From contig NZ_WRXO01000001.1 in the NCBI RefSeq assembly GCF_009758125.1, positions 310,001-374,000 of the forward strand: 64,000 nucleotides of DNA, written 5' to 3'. This DNA comes from Chitinophaga oryziterrae. Lineage in GTDB: Bacteria > Bacteroidota > Bacteroidia > Chitinophagales > Chitinophagaceae. Below, piece after piece: positions 24,965-34,340 of this stretch (positions are counted from its first letter, which is position 1; each line of letters begins with the position of its first letter). Made by a program: the position numbers and the translations under genes. The notes under the pieces were generated by a model, which was not told where the DNA came from, did no database searches, and saw only the letters and a list, made by a program, of their open reading frames with translations.

Positions 24965-26401
24965 ATGTTGACAGTATTACTCATATTAATTCCTCTGGTT
25001 GCGGGCCTGGTCACATTTGGTCTGAAGGGGTCGGGCCCTAAAACGCTGGGTTTGATAGCATCTGTGGCTTCGCTGGCAGTAACAGTTGGCGCCTTATTCC
25101 AGTACCGGACAGCTCCGGAAAGCGTACAGTTTTCTGCCTGCTGGATACCGCAGCTGGGAGCCCGGTTTAGTGTAGGTCTGGACGGAATGGGCATGATGCT
25201 TTGTTTACTCACAGCCATCTCTTTCCTGCTGATTTTTGTTGTTATTTATGGACGGAATTACGAGCGTTCCAATAGCTTCTATGGTCTGATGCTGCTTTCG
25301 CAGGCGGGTCTTACAGGCGTATTTACCGCTTATGATGCCATGCTGTTCTACGTTTTCTGGGAACTGGCACTGATCCCGGTATACTTCCTTTGTTCTCTCT
25401 GGGGTGGGGAAAAACGTATTCCTGTTACTTTCAAGTTCTTTGTATACACCTTTACAGGTTCCCTGCTGATGCTGGTAGGTATCATTTACATCTACCTGCA
25501 ATCGCCGGATAAATCTTTCAGTTATGCCAGCTTCACGGCCGGTAATATTGATGCACATGCACAGTCGTGGTTATTCTGGTTATTCTTTGCCGCTTTTGCG
25601 ATCAAGATGCCGGTATTCCCATTCCATACCTGGCAGCCAGATACATACGAACAATCACCGACCCCTGTTACGATGGTACTTTCCGGTATCATGGTGAAGA
25701 TGGGATTGTTCGGGGTGATGCGCTGGCTGTTGCCTGTATTGCCGAAAGGCGCTGATATGTGGTCAGATGCAGCGATCGTACTGTCTATTATCGGTATTGT
25801 TTATGCCTCCTGTATTGCTATCGTTCAATCTGATTTCAAACGCCTGATCGCTTATTCATCTATTGCGCACATCGGTTTAATGAGTGCTGCTATTTTTGCC
25901 AATAACGAACAGAGCTTACAGGGTGTGCTGATCCAGTTGTTCAATCACGGTATCAACATTATCGGATTGTGGATCATTGTTGAGATCATCCAGGACCGTC
26001 TGAAGGTAAAGAACCTGAACGACCTGGGAGGTATTGCACAATATGCACCCCGTATGGCTATCTTCTTAGTGATCATCAGTCTTGCAAATATCGGTTTACC
26101 ACTTACCAATGGTTTTGTTGGGGAGTTCCTGATGTTCAGCGGTTTATTCCAGTTTAATCCCTGGTTTATGGCTGTAGCCGGACTCGGTATTATCCTGGCA
26201 GCAGTATATACGCTCAACATGGTGCAGAAAGTAATTTTCGGGCAGAGCAATCAGCTTACAGAAACTACTACAGATCTGAAGGGAAATGAATTACTGGTAT
26301 TAACTGTAATAGTAGTACTCATCATTGCATTGGGAGTATATCCCAAACCCATGCTGGATCTGGTAAGCAGCACTACGGAATTGGTTAATAAGGTTTATTA
26401 A
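24965..26401 (+). CDS. nuoM: NADH-quinone oxidoreductase subunit M
   Basis: The product is 478 residues, an antiporter-like proton-pumping subunit with about fourteen helices. Motifs include F-W-E-L-A-L-I-P-V-Y-F, F-H-T-W-Q-P-D-T-Y-E-Q-S-P-T-P-V and L-I-A-Y-S-S-I-A-H-I-G. The T-Y-E-Q-S segment replaces the A-H-T-E-A seen in many other phyla. Confidence 0.97.
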   Translation: MLTVLLILIPLVAGLVTFGLKGSGPKTLGLIASVASLAVTVGALFQYRTAPESVQFSACWIPQLGARFSVGLDGMGMMLCLLTAISFLLIFVVIYGRNYERSNSFYGLMLLSQAGLTGVFTAYDAMLFYVFWELALIPVYFLCSLWGGEKRIPVTFKFFVYTFTGSLLMLVGIIYIYLQSPDKSFSYASFTAGNIDAHAQSWLFWLFFAAFAIKMPVFPFHTWQPDTYEQSPTPVTMVLSGIMVKMGLFGVMRWLLPVLPKGADMWSDAAIVLSIIGIVYASCIAIVQSDFKRLIAYSSIAHIGLMSAAIFANNEQSLQGVLIQLFNHGINIIGLWIIVEIIQDRLKVKNLNDLGGIAQYAPRMAIFLVIISLANIGLPLTNGFVGEFLMFSGLFQFNPWFMAVAGLGIILAAVYTLNMVQKVIFGQSNQLTETTTDLKGNELLVLTVIVVLIIALGVYPKPMLDLVSSTTELVNKVY

Positions 26402-26426
26402 AAAGTTGTTTTCGTAACACAGGAAT

Positions 26427-27800
26427 ATGAATGCATTAATATTTACTGCTTTATCGGGTGTTGTAATGATGTTTGCGGGTTTATTTGTTCGCAATAAGCA
26501 GCACATTAAGTTTATTGCCATAGCGGCGTTGCTCATTACGTTCGGCGCTAACCTGGCAGAATTATCTACCATCGCAGCAGGCAGCCGCACCGTATATGGT
26601 ATGATCACTATCAGTAATTTCAGCATATTGTTTAATGCTGTGGCATTTGGTGCTACTTTGTTATACTTCATGTTATCTGGTAGCGCGTTTGAGAAAGTAG
26701 GAGAACATGTTTCCGACTATTTTGCGCTGATCTTTTTTATCCTGTCCGGTATTACACTGGCGGTTTCTTTCAGCAGTTTATTAATGCTTTTCCTGGCAAT
26801 AGAGATCATGTCTATTCCGCAGTACATACTGGCAGGCAGCGATAAGAAGAACCCGAAAAGTAATGAAGCTTCGCTGAAGTACTTCCTGATGGGTTCTTTC
26901 TCTACCGGTATCCTGCTGATGGGTATAACGCTCATCTATGGTGCTACAGGTACATTTAATATCAGTGACCTCGGATTGGGAGAAGGAGAAGTGAGCCCAT
27001 TGGCACTTTGTGGTATCATTCTGCTGGCTTTTGCATTATCCTTCAAAGTATCTGCTGCCCCATTCCATTTCTGGACACCGGATGTATATGATGGTTCTCC
27101 TTCCGTATTCACATCCTTTATGGCAACTGTAGTGAAGGCAGGTGGTTTCATCGCTTTTATCCGCATTTTCCATGTCGCATTTGCAGGAGGGGCCCTCAGC
27201 GCACACTGGCAACTGCTGTTGTCTATCATTACCGCTGTAACACTGATCATTGGTAATTTCACCGCTGTGTTCCAGCAGAGTGTAAAGCGTATGCTGGCGT
27301 ATTCCAGTATCGCGCAGGCAGGATTTATGCTGCTGTCTGTTATTGCACTGAATGACATGGCTACAAAAGGGATCATTCTGTATGCTGCTGCTTACAGCGT
27401 AGCGACGATCGGTGTGTTTGCAGTACTGATCAAATTAAAAGATTATACTTTTGATGGTTTCAATGGCCTGGCACGTACACAACCGCTGCTGGCTGTTACC
27501 ACTACTATATTCCTGTTCTCACTGGCAGGTATTCCGCTTACCGCAGGGTTCTTTGCGAAATACTTTGTGCTGACAGCCGCCGTACAACAGGGTAACCTGC
27601 TTTGGCTGGTGATTGTTGCGGTGCTTTGTGCGGCTATCAGTGTATACTATTATTTCAGGGTGATCATTGCCATGTTCTTTAAACAGGGCGAACCGAAGAC
27701 GTCGGAGATTACCGGCGGGTTTAAATTCATGCTGGTGGTGACTGCTGCCATCGTGATCATTCTGGGTGTATTCCCTGGATTATTATTACAGCTTATCTGA
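26427..27800 (+). CDS. nuoN: NADH-quinone oxidoreductase subunit N
   Basis: The product is 457 residues, the third antiporter-like proton-pumping subunit. Motifs include F-H-F-W-T-P-D-V-Y-D-G-S-P and R-M-L-A-Y-S-S-I-A-Q-A-G. It ends the nuo operon; a strong terminator follows 24 bases later. Confidence 0.97.
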   Translation: MNALIFTALSGVVMMFAGLFVRNKQHIKFIAIAALLITFGANLAELSTIAAGSRTVYGMITISNFSILFNAVAFGATLLYFMLSGSAFEKVGEHVSDYFALIFFILSGITLAVSFSSLLMLFLAIEIMSIPQYILAGSDKKNPKSNEASLKYFLMGSFSTGILLMGITLIYGATGTFNISDLGLGEGEVSPLALCGIILLAFALSFKVSAAPFHFWTPDVYDGSPSVFTSFMATVVKAGGFIAFIRIFHVAFAGGALSAHWQLLLSIITAVTLIIGNFTAVFQQSVKRMLAYSSIAQAGFMLLSVIALNDMATKGIILYAAAYSVATIGVFAVLIKLKDYTFDGFNGLARTQPLLAVTTTIFLFSLAGIPLTAGFFAKYFVLTAAVQQGNLLWLVIVAVLCAAISVYYYFRVIIAMFFKQGEPKTSEITGGFKFMLVVTAAIVIILGVFPGLLLQLI

Positions 27801-27824
27801 TTATAACCTGATTGTTATAAAACG

Positions 27825-27852
27825 ACAAAACCGGCCACATGGCCGGTTTTGT
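27825..27852. terminator. Bidirectional terminator after the nuo operon
   Basis: acaaaaccggcc (27825-27836) pairs perfectly with ggccggttttgt (27841-27852) around acat. It lies between the convergent nuoN and kinase-like genes and its A/T flanks serve both strands. Confidence 0.85.
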
Positions 27853-27898
27853 TCTTTGGTGGTGCTGCTTTTCAAACGACACGGTCGTTGTAAGATTA

Positions 27899-28966
27899 TC
27901 ATGCAACAGAGCTGCCGTGCATGGCGACCGCTTGAAAAAATTCTGCTTCTTTTTCTGTGATTCTATCCAATAACGTGAGCTGATTCCCTGCTCTTACCAG
28001 GTTATGTTTTTCATATTTTGCGCCGTAATAGGCATCATTATTCAGATAATCTGTTAAGAAACGGATACACTGCATGTATACCATGAACTGGCCTGCGTAA
28101 ATCATATGTCTTATCTCTTCATGACTTAACTCTTCTTTCAACTCTCCCAGGTATCCGTCTACTATTGCTTTGAAATATGGTTCTCTGGCTTCTATCTTAC
28201 TGAAATCCGCTTCTTCTTCATTCGCCGGCGACAGGTACGTACGCATCATATCTCCGAAATCACTGATGAAATAACCAGGCATCACAGTGTCCAGATCAAT
28301 CACGCAAAGGCCATTACCAGCTTTATCAAACAGTACGTTGTTTATCTTGGTATCATGATGCATTACCCTAGTTTTGAAACCAGGATGCTGCTTGATCGTT
28401 TCAAAAGTAGCTGTGATGAACTGATACCGGCGTATGGCCTGGATGAGTGCCGCTGACTCTTTTATTCTCTCGGGATTACCATTTATTACTGCCTGTTCAA
28501 ACTGTTCGTATCTCAGGGTGAGGTTATGGAAATCCGGTAAGGTCACCTGTATCGTATTGATATCTATTGCTGATAACAGACGGGTGAATTTCCCAAACTG
28601 ACGGGCAGCTTCGAAGGCCAGGTCCTCACTCATCACCACATCATAACTCACAGAGTCTGAAACAAAGGGCTGTAAGCGGAAATACTCCCCATTTTCTGTA
28701 ATTACCAGCCCTTTGTTGTCCAGTGTTTGTACTGGCATTACAAAGAAATAGCCGGGATGATGAAGGCTAAAGTGGTCTCCTATGTTTTGAATATTCTGTG
28801 CTATCAGCGCAGGTTTTTTAAATACCTGGTGATTGATACGTTGTAAGATATAAGAGCGGTCTCCACACGTTACTTTCCACGTGGTATTGATAAGGCCACT
28901 TCCGAAAGGCTGAATATTACATTCGTCCTCCACTAATCCGTAAGCTGCTAGTATCGTAGCCTGCAT
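27899..28966 (-). CDS. APH/choline-kinase-fold sugar kinase, N-acetylhexosamine-1-kinase-like
   Basis: The product is 355 residues from the ATG at 28966. A frame extending to 29044 would add 26 residues unlike the family and run close to the lacI stop. The aminoglycoside-phosphotransferase fold is seen in L-Q-R-I-N (ATP lysine/arginine region), the catalytic loop H-H-D-T-K-I-N-N and the metal-binding D-L-D-T-V. The opening F-G-S-G-L-I-N-T-T-W resembles N-acetylhexosamine 1-kinases. It lies 81 bases downstream of the LacI-type gene in the same direction, which fits a sugar-salvage role. Substrate not proven. Confidence 0.75.
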   Translation of the reverse strand: MQATILAAYGLVEDECNIQPFGSGLINTTWKVTCGDRSYILQRINHQVFKKPALIAQNIQNIGDHFSLHHPGYFFVMPVQTLDNKGLVITENGEYFRLQPFVSDSVSYDVVMSEDLAFEAARQFGKFTRLLSAIDINTIQVTLPDFHNLTLRYEQFEQAVINGNPERIKESAALIQAIRRYQFITATFETIKQHPGFKTRVMHHDTKINNVLFDKAGNGLCVIDLDTVMPGYFISDFGDMMRTYLSPANEEEADFSKIEAREPYFKAIVDGYLGELKEELSHEEIRHMIYAGQFMVYMQCIRFLTDYLNNDAYYGAKYEKHNLVRAGNQLTLLDRITEKEAEFFQAVAMHGSSVA

Positions 28967-29047
28967 GTTTTTGGTTGAAATGATTACTGATATCCCAAAC
29001 TTATGAAGAAGATTGATAGAAAGTAAACGCAAACGGTTGCGCAAATT

Positions 29048-30061
29048 TTATCTCCCTGGAGCAAGTACCAGACGGGAGTCGAGGGTAATGTTGTGGAAAG
29101 TGTCCGTTTTACCAGGTGCCGCCAGTAGTTCCAGTAATATTTCAGTGGCTTTCTGTCCCTGCTGATAGGGATATTGTTCTACAGAAGCGAAGGGAGGGTA
29201 AGCCATGTAACTACTGAGGGGAAGATTGGCGTAACTGACAAAGGTGATGTCTTTGTTGATTTCCAGGTGTTGTTCCAGGGCATATTGCACGGCATCCTGA
29301 GACACATAGTCATTAAAGGCAACAATGGCCGTAACCTTTCTTTTATGCGCCAGCAATTGCCGCATGGCAGCACGGGTGCCTTCTTTGGTGAGGTCTGAGG
29401 ATACGATCAGGCTGGCGTCGAATTTTAACCGGCGTTTTTGTAAGGCCTGTTGATAGCCGCTGGTGCGTTGCTGACTGGCAATCAGTTTTTCCGGTCCGTT
29501 GATCATACCTATTACCCGGTGTCCCTGTTCGAGTAATAAAGAGACCGCCTGCAGTGTGCCTGACTGCATATTGCAGGCAACGTAGTGAATATCAGTAAGA
29601 TTGGGGATACGGTCGAAAAATACTACCGGGATATCATAATGCTTCAGCATCTCAAAGTGGGAATAATCCGCTGTATTCTTGGCGATGGATACCAGGAGGC
29701 CATCTACCCGGTGATTTTTCATTATCTCCACGATCTTTTTTTCCCGGGATTCATCATCATGGGATTGCCCCAGAAGGACCATGTAATTATGTTTGTTTGC
29801 CGTATCCTCTATACCGCTGATGGCAGCGGAAAAGAAAGCTTCTGACAGCTCTGGCAATACAATACCTATGGTGAACGTCTTTTTTTGCTGGAAGAAGATG
29901 GCGGTCTGGTTAGGCTCGTAATGTAGTTCTTTGGCCAGTGCCTGTACCTGCATGCGGGTCCTCAGCCCAATACTTGGGTGGTCGTGCAGCGCTCTTGAGA
30001 CTGTAGATTTAGCCAGGTTGAGCCTTTTTGCAATCTCCTTTATGGTTGTCGGGCCTTTTAT
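29048..30061 (-). CDS. LacI-family transcriptional regulator with a probable ATA start
   Basis: The full product would be 337 residues. Its N-terminus reads K-G-P-T-T-I-K-E-I-A-K-R-L-N, then S-T-V-S-R-A-L-H-D-H-P, the LacI helix-turn-helix and hinge, followed by a periplasmic-binding-protein-like effector domain (T-F-T-I-G-I-V-L-P-E onward). The first ATG in frame is at 29953, which would delete the whole DNA-binding domain. Between the in-frame TAA upstream and that ATG there is no ATG, GTG or TTG. The ATA at 30061-30059 sits exactly where family members have Met before K-x-P-T-T-I-K. It is divergent from the ABC permease gene, 43 bases away. Confidence 0.78.
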   Translation of the reverse strand: MKGPTTIKEIAKRLNLAKSTVSRALHDHPSIGLRTRMQVQALAKELHYEPNQTAIFFQQKKTFTIGIVLPELSEAFFSAAISGIEDTANKHNYMVLLGQSHDDESREKKIVEIMKNHRVDGLLVSIAKNTADYSHFEMLKHYDIPVVFFDRIPNLTDIHYVACNMQSGTLQAVSLLLEQGHRVIGMINGPEKLIASQQRTSGYQQALQKRRLKFDASLIVSSDLTKEGTRAAMRQLLAHKRKVTAIVAFNDYVSQDAVQYALEQHLEINKDITFVSYANLPLSSYMAYPPFASVEQYPYQQGQKATEILLELLAAPGKTDTFHNITLDSRLVLAPGR

Positions 30062-30104
30062 GTAATAAAAGTAGCGGAAAAAAAGTTTTTATTAACTTTA
30101 AATC

Positions 30105-31379
30105 ATGCAATCCCGTGACATCTTTTCCCTCGCATACCGCTCTGTAAGTGCAAATCGTTTGCGCGCAGGGCTTACCATTGCTATTATAGCTTTTGGTATT
30201 ATGGCCCTGGTGGGCATATTAACTGCCATTGACAGTATGAAAGGCAGCATTTACAGCAGCTTTGCCAATATGGGAGCTAACAGCTTTTCCATACAGAGCA
30301 GGGCTCTGAGGATCCGTATGGGAAGGGACGATGGTCCTACCAAAGGGAATAAGAACGTAAAGAAGGTGAAAACCTCCAACAGTAATATTCCTATTACCTA
30401 TGTGGAAGCCAGGGATTTTAAAGAGCGGTTTACTTTCCCTGCCTCGGTAAGTCTTTCCACGGTGGCGACCACTTCCGCTACTGTATACAGGGGAGAGAAA
30501 AAGACAAATCCCAATGTGCGCATGATAGGAGGGGATGAGAATTACCTGGAATCGTCCAGTTACGGGCTGAAGGAAGGACGTAACCTGAATGAGCTGGATG
30601 TGCAGTCGGGCCGTAATGTGGTCATCATAGGGGAAGATGTAGCTAAAAAGCTATTTGGGGATAATCGAAAGAACATTATTAACAGCAGTATACGGGTAGG
30701 GAATGTGCGTTACCGTATAGTAGGCTTGCTGGCAGTCAAGGGAAGCGGTGGATTTATGAGTGCAGATAATGTAGTGATCACTACGGTGAATAATACACGC
30801 AGGATCTTTAACAGGCCGAATATGTCCTACAACGTAGGCGTTTCCGTGAAAGATGTTACCAGGATGGATGCCGCAGTGGGCGAAGCTACGGGTCTGATGA
30901 GGATCATCCGTCACCTGCATCTTAATGAAGATGATAATTTCTATATCAGTAAGAGTGACAGTATTGCAGAAATGCTGTTCAGCAGTTTAAGCAAAGTGAC
31001 ATTTGCTGCCGGTGCAATTGGTGTTATTACATTGTTGGGTTCAGCTATCGGATTGATGAATATCATGCTGGTATCTGTAGCAGAACGTACACGTGAAATA
31101 GGGGTTAATAAAGCGCTGGGAGCTACCCGTTTTACTATTCGCCGTCAATTTGTATATGAGGCCATTATCATCAGTACTTTAGGGGGAATGCTGGGGGTAT
31201 TCCTGGGAATGCTGGTAGGAAATCTTGTTTCTGTATTATTGAAAACCAGCTTTATTGTGCCCTGGTTGTGGATATTCCTTGGTATTATTACCTGTGCCGC
31301 GGTGGGATTGATTTCAGGTATTTATCCTGCTATTAAAGCCTCCCGGCTGGATCCTATTGTTGCATTACGTTACGAATAA
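30105..31379 (+). CDS. MacB/FtsX-type ABC transporter permease
   Basis: The product is 424 residues. The first transmembrane helix (about 22-45) is followed by a large periplasmic MacB-PCD domain (about 50-285) and three C-terminal helices of the FtsX fold (about 295-420), with the typical S-V-A-E-R-T-R-E-I-G-V-N-K-A-L-G-A. Such permeases act with an ATPase in lipoprotein release, macrolide or peptide export. No ATPase gene is adjacent, so its partner must be elsewhere. Confidence 0.88.
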   Translation: MQSRDIFSLAYRSVSANRLRAGLTIAIIAFGIMALVGILTAIDSMKGSIYSSFANMGANSFSIQSRALRIRMGRDDGPTKGNKNVKKVKTSNSNIPITYVEARDFKERFTFPASVSLSTVATTSATVYRGEKKTNPNVRMIGGDENYLESSSYGLKEGRNLNELDVQSGRNVVIIGEDVAKKLFGDNRKNIINSSIRVGNVRYRIVGLLAVKGSGGFMSADNVVITTVNNTRRIFNRPNMSYNVGVSVKDVTRMDAAVGEATGLMRIIRHLHLNEDDNFYISKSDSIAEMLFSSLSKVTFAAGAIGVITLLGSAIGLMNIMLVSVAERTREIGVNKALGATRFTIRRQFVYEAIIISTLGGMLGVFLGMLVGNLVSVLLKTSFIVPWLWIFLGIITCAAVGLISGIYPAIKASRLDPIVALRYE

Positions 31380-31408
31380 AAACAGTTACCAACACTTAAT
31401 ACTTATTC

Positions 31409-32722
31409 ATGGCCATATTAGTTGTTCTGCTTTCAATTTTGTTGTTGGTATTCCTCGTTGCTTATCTCCGGCTAAATACGTTTATCGCCTTCCTGGTCGT
31501 ATGTCTGTTCATGGGGTTGGCGTTGAGAATGAAGATCGCAGATATTACCCAGTCTGTGCAGACTGGTATTGGTAAAACACTGGGATCACTGGTGATCATT
31601 ATTGTGTTTGGCAGTATGCTCGGCAAACTGGTAGCAGAGAGCGGAGCAGCACAGCGTATAGCCAATGGACTGATGCATGTGTTTGGCCGTAAATATGTGC
31701 AGTGGTCGCTGATGCTGACAGGGTTTATCGTAGGTATTCCTTTGTTTTATAATATTGGTTTTGTGTTGATGGTGCCGCTTATTTTTACGGTAGCCGCCCG
31801 TACAAAACTACCGGCTGTATATCTCGGTATTCCTATGCTGGCGTCCTTATCGGTTACGCATGGTTATCTGCCTCCCCATCCTTCTCCCACTGCATTGGTA
31901 GGTACCTTTCATGCAAACATGGGTATCACATTATTACTTGGCATGGTAGTGGCCATTCCTTCCATTATACTTGCAGGGCCGGTATTCAGTCGCTTTCTTA
32001 AGAAATATACACAGGAGCCTGCACCGCTTTTTAACATTGCCGCATTACCGGAAGAGCAGTTGCCTTCCATGTTGAATAGTATCCTTGCAGCCTTACTGCC
32101 GGTGATTTTGCTGGCGGGTACTGCTTTACTGAAACTGGTGGTAGCACCCGGTAGCGTCTGCTTCAAAGTAGCGACCTGGCTCGGTGATCCTGTAATCGTG
32201 ATGTTGCTGGCCGTATTTAATGGTATCTACATATTGGGATTACGCAGAGGCACACCTGTAAAAAAAGTAATGAGCTTGCTGGATGAAGCGATCAGGGATG
32301 TATCTGTGATCATCCTGATCATAGGTGGTTCCGGTGCACTGACGCAGATGTTACTGGACAGCAACGTGAGTAAGGTGATAGAAACCGGCTTTCGGAATAT
32401 GCATATGAATCCGTTGTTACTGGCATGGAGTATTGCTGCACTGATCCGTGTAAGTGTAGGTTCTGCTACGGTAGCAGGGTTAACAACAGCCGGTATTGTA
32501 GCGCCTATTGTAGCGAGTTCTTCTATCAATCCTTCCCTGATGGTATTGGCAACAGGTGCAGGAAGTCTTATGTTCTCTCATGTGAATGACGGTGGTTTCT
32601 GGATGTTCAAGGAATATTTCAATTTATCAGTAAAGGATACTTTTAAAACCTGGACAGTGATGGAAACGATTGTATCTGTGGTAGGGCTGGGTGTTTGTCT
32701 GCTACTTAGTTTATTTGTATAA
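31409..32722 (+). CDS. GntP-family permease (gluconate or D-serine type)
   Basis: The product is 437 residues with about twelve transmembrane helices. It matches the GntP ion-transporter family, which includes gluconate permeases and the D-serine transporter DsdX. Family signatures are G-K-T-L-G-S-L-V-I-I-I-V-F-G-S-M-L-G-K, the L-P-P-H-P-S-P-T segment and N-D-G-G-F-W near the C-terminus. The next genes are RidA, a D-serine/D-threonine PLP enzyme and a dipeptidase, which argues for a D-amino acid (DsdX-like) rather than gluconate; no gluconate kinase is present. Confidence 0.87.
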   Translation: MAILVVLLSILLLVFLVAYLRLNTFIAFLVVCLFMGLALRMKIADITQSVQTGIGKTLGSLVIIIVFGSMLGKLVAESGAAQRIANGLMHVFGRKYVQWSLMLTGFIVGIPLFYNIGFVLMVPLIFTVAARTKLPAVYLGIPMLASLSVTHGYLPPHPSPTALVGTFHANMGITLLLGMVVAIPSIILAGPVFSRFLKKYTQEPAPLFNIAALPEEQLPSMLNSILAALLPVILLAGTALLKLVVAPGSVCFKVATWLGDPVIVMLLAVFNGIYILGLRRGTPVKKVMSLLDEAIRDVSVIILIIGGSGALTQMLLDSNVSKVIETGFRNMHMNPLLLAWSIAALIRVSVGSATVAGLTTAGIVAPIVASSSINPSLMVLATGAGSLMFSHVNDGGFWMFKEYFNLSVKDTFKTWTVMETIVSVVGLGVCLLLSLFV

Positions 32723-32754
32723 TTATATCTTTAGTCTATAAAACAGTGAATTAT

Positions 32755-33216
32755 ATGTCAGCTACAGAAAATTTTAAAGCATTAGGATTATCATTACCAC
32801 CTGCACCAACACCACTGGGTGTATATAAGCCATGTCTGGTAGACGGTAAATATCTTTATTTATCAGGACATGGTCCGGTACAGGATGATAAGAGCCTGAT
32901 TATTGGTCGTATCGGTAGCGAGATGGATATTGAACAGGGTAAGCTGGCTGCACGTCAGGTAGGATTGACGATGTTGTCTACGATTGTTGCCAACATTGGC
33001 AGTCTTGATAAAATCAAAAGAGTGATCAAAGTATTGGGAATGGTGAATTGTACACCTGACTTTGGCCGCCATCCGTATGTAATAAATGGTTGTAGTGAAC
33101 TGTTTGCAAAAATATGGGGTGAAGAGAATGGTATAGGCGTGCGTAGCGCGGTAGGTATGGGTTCATTGCCCGATAATATACCGGTAGAAGTAGAAGCGTT
33201 GTTTGAGTTATATTAA
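32755..33216 (+). CDS. RidA/YjgF-family enamine deaminase
   Basis: The product is 153 residues from the ATG at 32755 (a GTG three codons earlier is the alternative). RidA proteins hydrolyse reactive 2-aminoacrylate, the enamine released by PLP-dependent serine and threonine dehydratases, to pyruvate and ammonia. The fold is indicated by Y-L-Y-L-S-G-H-G-P-V and S-A-V-G-M-G-S-L-P-D-N-I-P-V-E-V-E. The arginine of the classic active site appears as the R of G-V-R-S-A. Its position right before a D-serine-dehydratase-like gene fits detoxification of that product. Confidence 0.85.
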   Translation: MSATENFKALGLSLPPAPTPLGVYKPCLVDGKYLYLSGHGPVQDDKSLIIGRIGSEMDIEQGKLAARQVGLTMLSTIVANIGSLDKIKRVIKVLGMVNCTPDFGRHPYVINGCSELFAKIWGEENGIGVRSAVGMGSLPDNIPVEVEALFELY

Positions 33217-33226
33217 TCTGACAATT

Positions 33227-34330
33227 ATGCATTGGTACGAAGTTCATAACATCAACACTGTAGACTCCCCTGCGTTACTGGTTTACACAGAGCGTATGCG
33301 CGACAACATCCTGGCGCTGAAAGCAACAGTAAATGATGTACAGCGTTTACGACCTCACGTAAAGACCAGTAAAATGACAGAGGCCGTGCAGTTGTTGATG
33401 GAAGAGGGAATTCATAAGTTCAAGTGCGCCACTATTGCCGAAGCAGAAATGCTTGGCCTTGCGGGTGCAACTGATGTATTACTGGCCTATCAGCCGGTAG
33501 GGCCTAAAGTAAGCAGGCTGCTGGATATTGTACAGCAATATCCGGATACTAAATTCTCCTGTTTAACAGATAACAGTACCGCTGCAATTGCTATTGCTGC
33601 CTGTTTTGCAACTGCGGAACTGGTGATGCCGGTGTACCTGGACCTGAACGTGGGTATGAACCGGACCGGCATTGTTCCGGGAGAAGCTGCCCTGGCATTA
33701 TACCAGGAACTGGAGCATCTGCCGGGTATCCATCCCCTGGGCCTGCATGCATATGATGGTCATCTGCATGATGAGGATGCTGCTGTGCGCAAGGAAAAAT
33801 GCGACGCCGCATTTACGCCTGTGCAGGCGTTAGCGCAGGCTATCACAGACAGCGGATCACCTGCCCCTTTAATCATTGCAGGAGGAACACCGACCTATCT
33901 TTTTCATGCGGCACGCCCCGGTGTGGAATGCAGTCCCGGTACATTTATCTTCTGGGACTGGGGATACCGTCAGCATATACCGGAACAGGGTTTTGAATAT
34001 GCTGCATTGGTAATAACAAGAGTAATCTCTGTCATAGATCAGGAACGTTTATGCCTGGATCTGGGACATAAATCTATAGCAGCGGAAAATCCGCAGCCAC
34101 GTGTACATTTTCTGAATGTGCCGGGTGTAGAGATTGTATCACAAAGTGAAGAACACCTGGTAGTGAAAGTAGCAGATACATCGTTATACCAGATAGGTAC
34201 CGTTTTCTACGGGGTACCTTATCATATCTGTCCTACCGTTGCTTTATACGAACGGGCAAATGTAATCGAAAACAATACCTGCATTGCACAATGGAAAGTT
34301 GTAGCGAGGGACAGGAAGATCATGATCTAA
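33227..34330 (+). CDS. D-serine dehydratase / D-threonine aldolase-family PLP enzyme
   Basis: The product is 367 residues from the ATG at 33227. It has an alanine-racemase-like barrel with the PLP lysine probably at 46 (R-P-H-V-K-T-S-K-M), a Y-L-D-L-N-V-G-M-N-R-T-G strand and a glycine-rich phosphate site (I-A-G-G-T-P-T). The C-terminal metal pair reads His333-x-Cys335 (Y-H-I-C-P-T); from memory, eukaryotic-type D-serine dehydratases use His and Cys there, while D-threonine aldolases use His and Asp. This favours D-serine dehydration to pyruvate, but threonine aldolase activity cannot be excluded. Confidence 0.82.
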   Translation: MHWYEVHNINTVDSPALLVYTERMRDNILALKATVNDVQRLRPHVKTSKMTEAVQLLMEEGIHKFKCATIAEAEMLGLAGATDVLLAYQPVGPKVSRLLDIVQQYPDTKFSCLTDNSTAAIAIAACFATAELVMPVYLDLNVGMNRTGIVPGEAALALYQELEHLPGIHPLGLHAYDGHLHDEDAAVRKEKCDAAFTPVQALAQAITDSGSPAPLIIAGGTPTYLFHAARPGVECSPGTFIFWDWGYRQHIPEQGFEYAALVITRVISVIDQERLCLDLGHKSIAAENPQPRVHFLNVPGVEIVSQSEEHLVVKVADTSLYQIGTVFYGVPYHICPTVALYERANVIENNTCIAQWKVVARDRKIMI

Positions 34331-34340
34331 AAATAATAAC

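Noticed and set aside
29048..29953. LacI-family protein starting at the internal ATG
   Set aside because: This would remove the complete helix-turn-helix and hinge that are plainly encoded upstream in the same frame.
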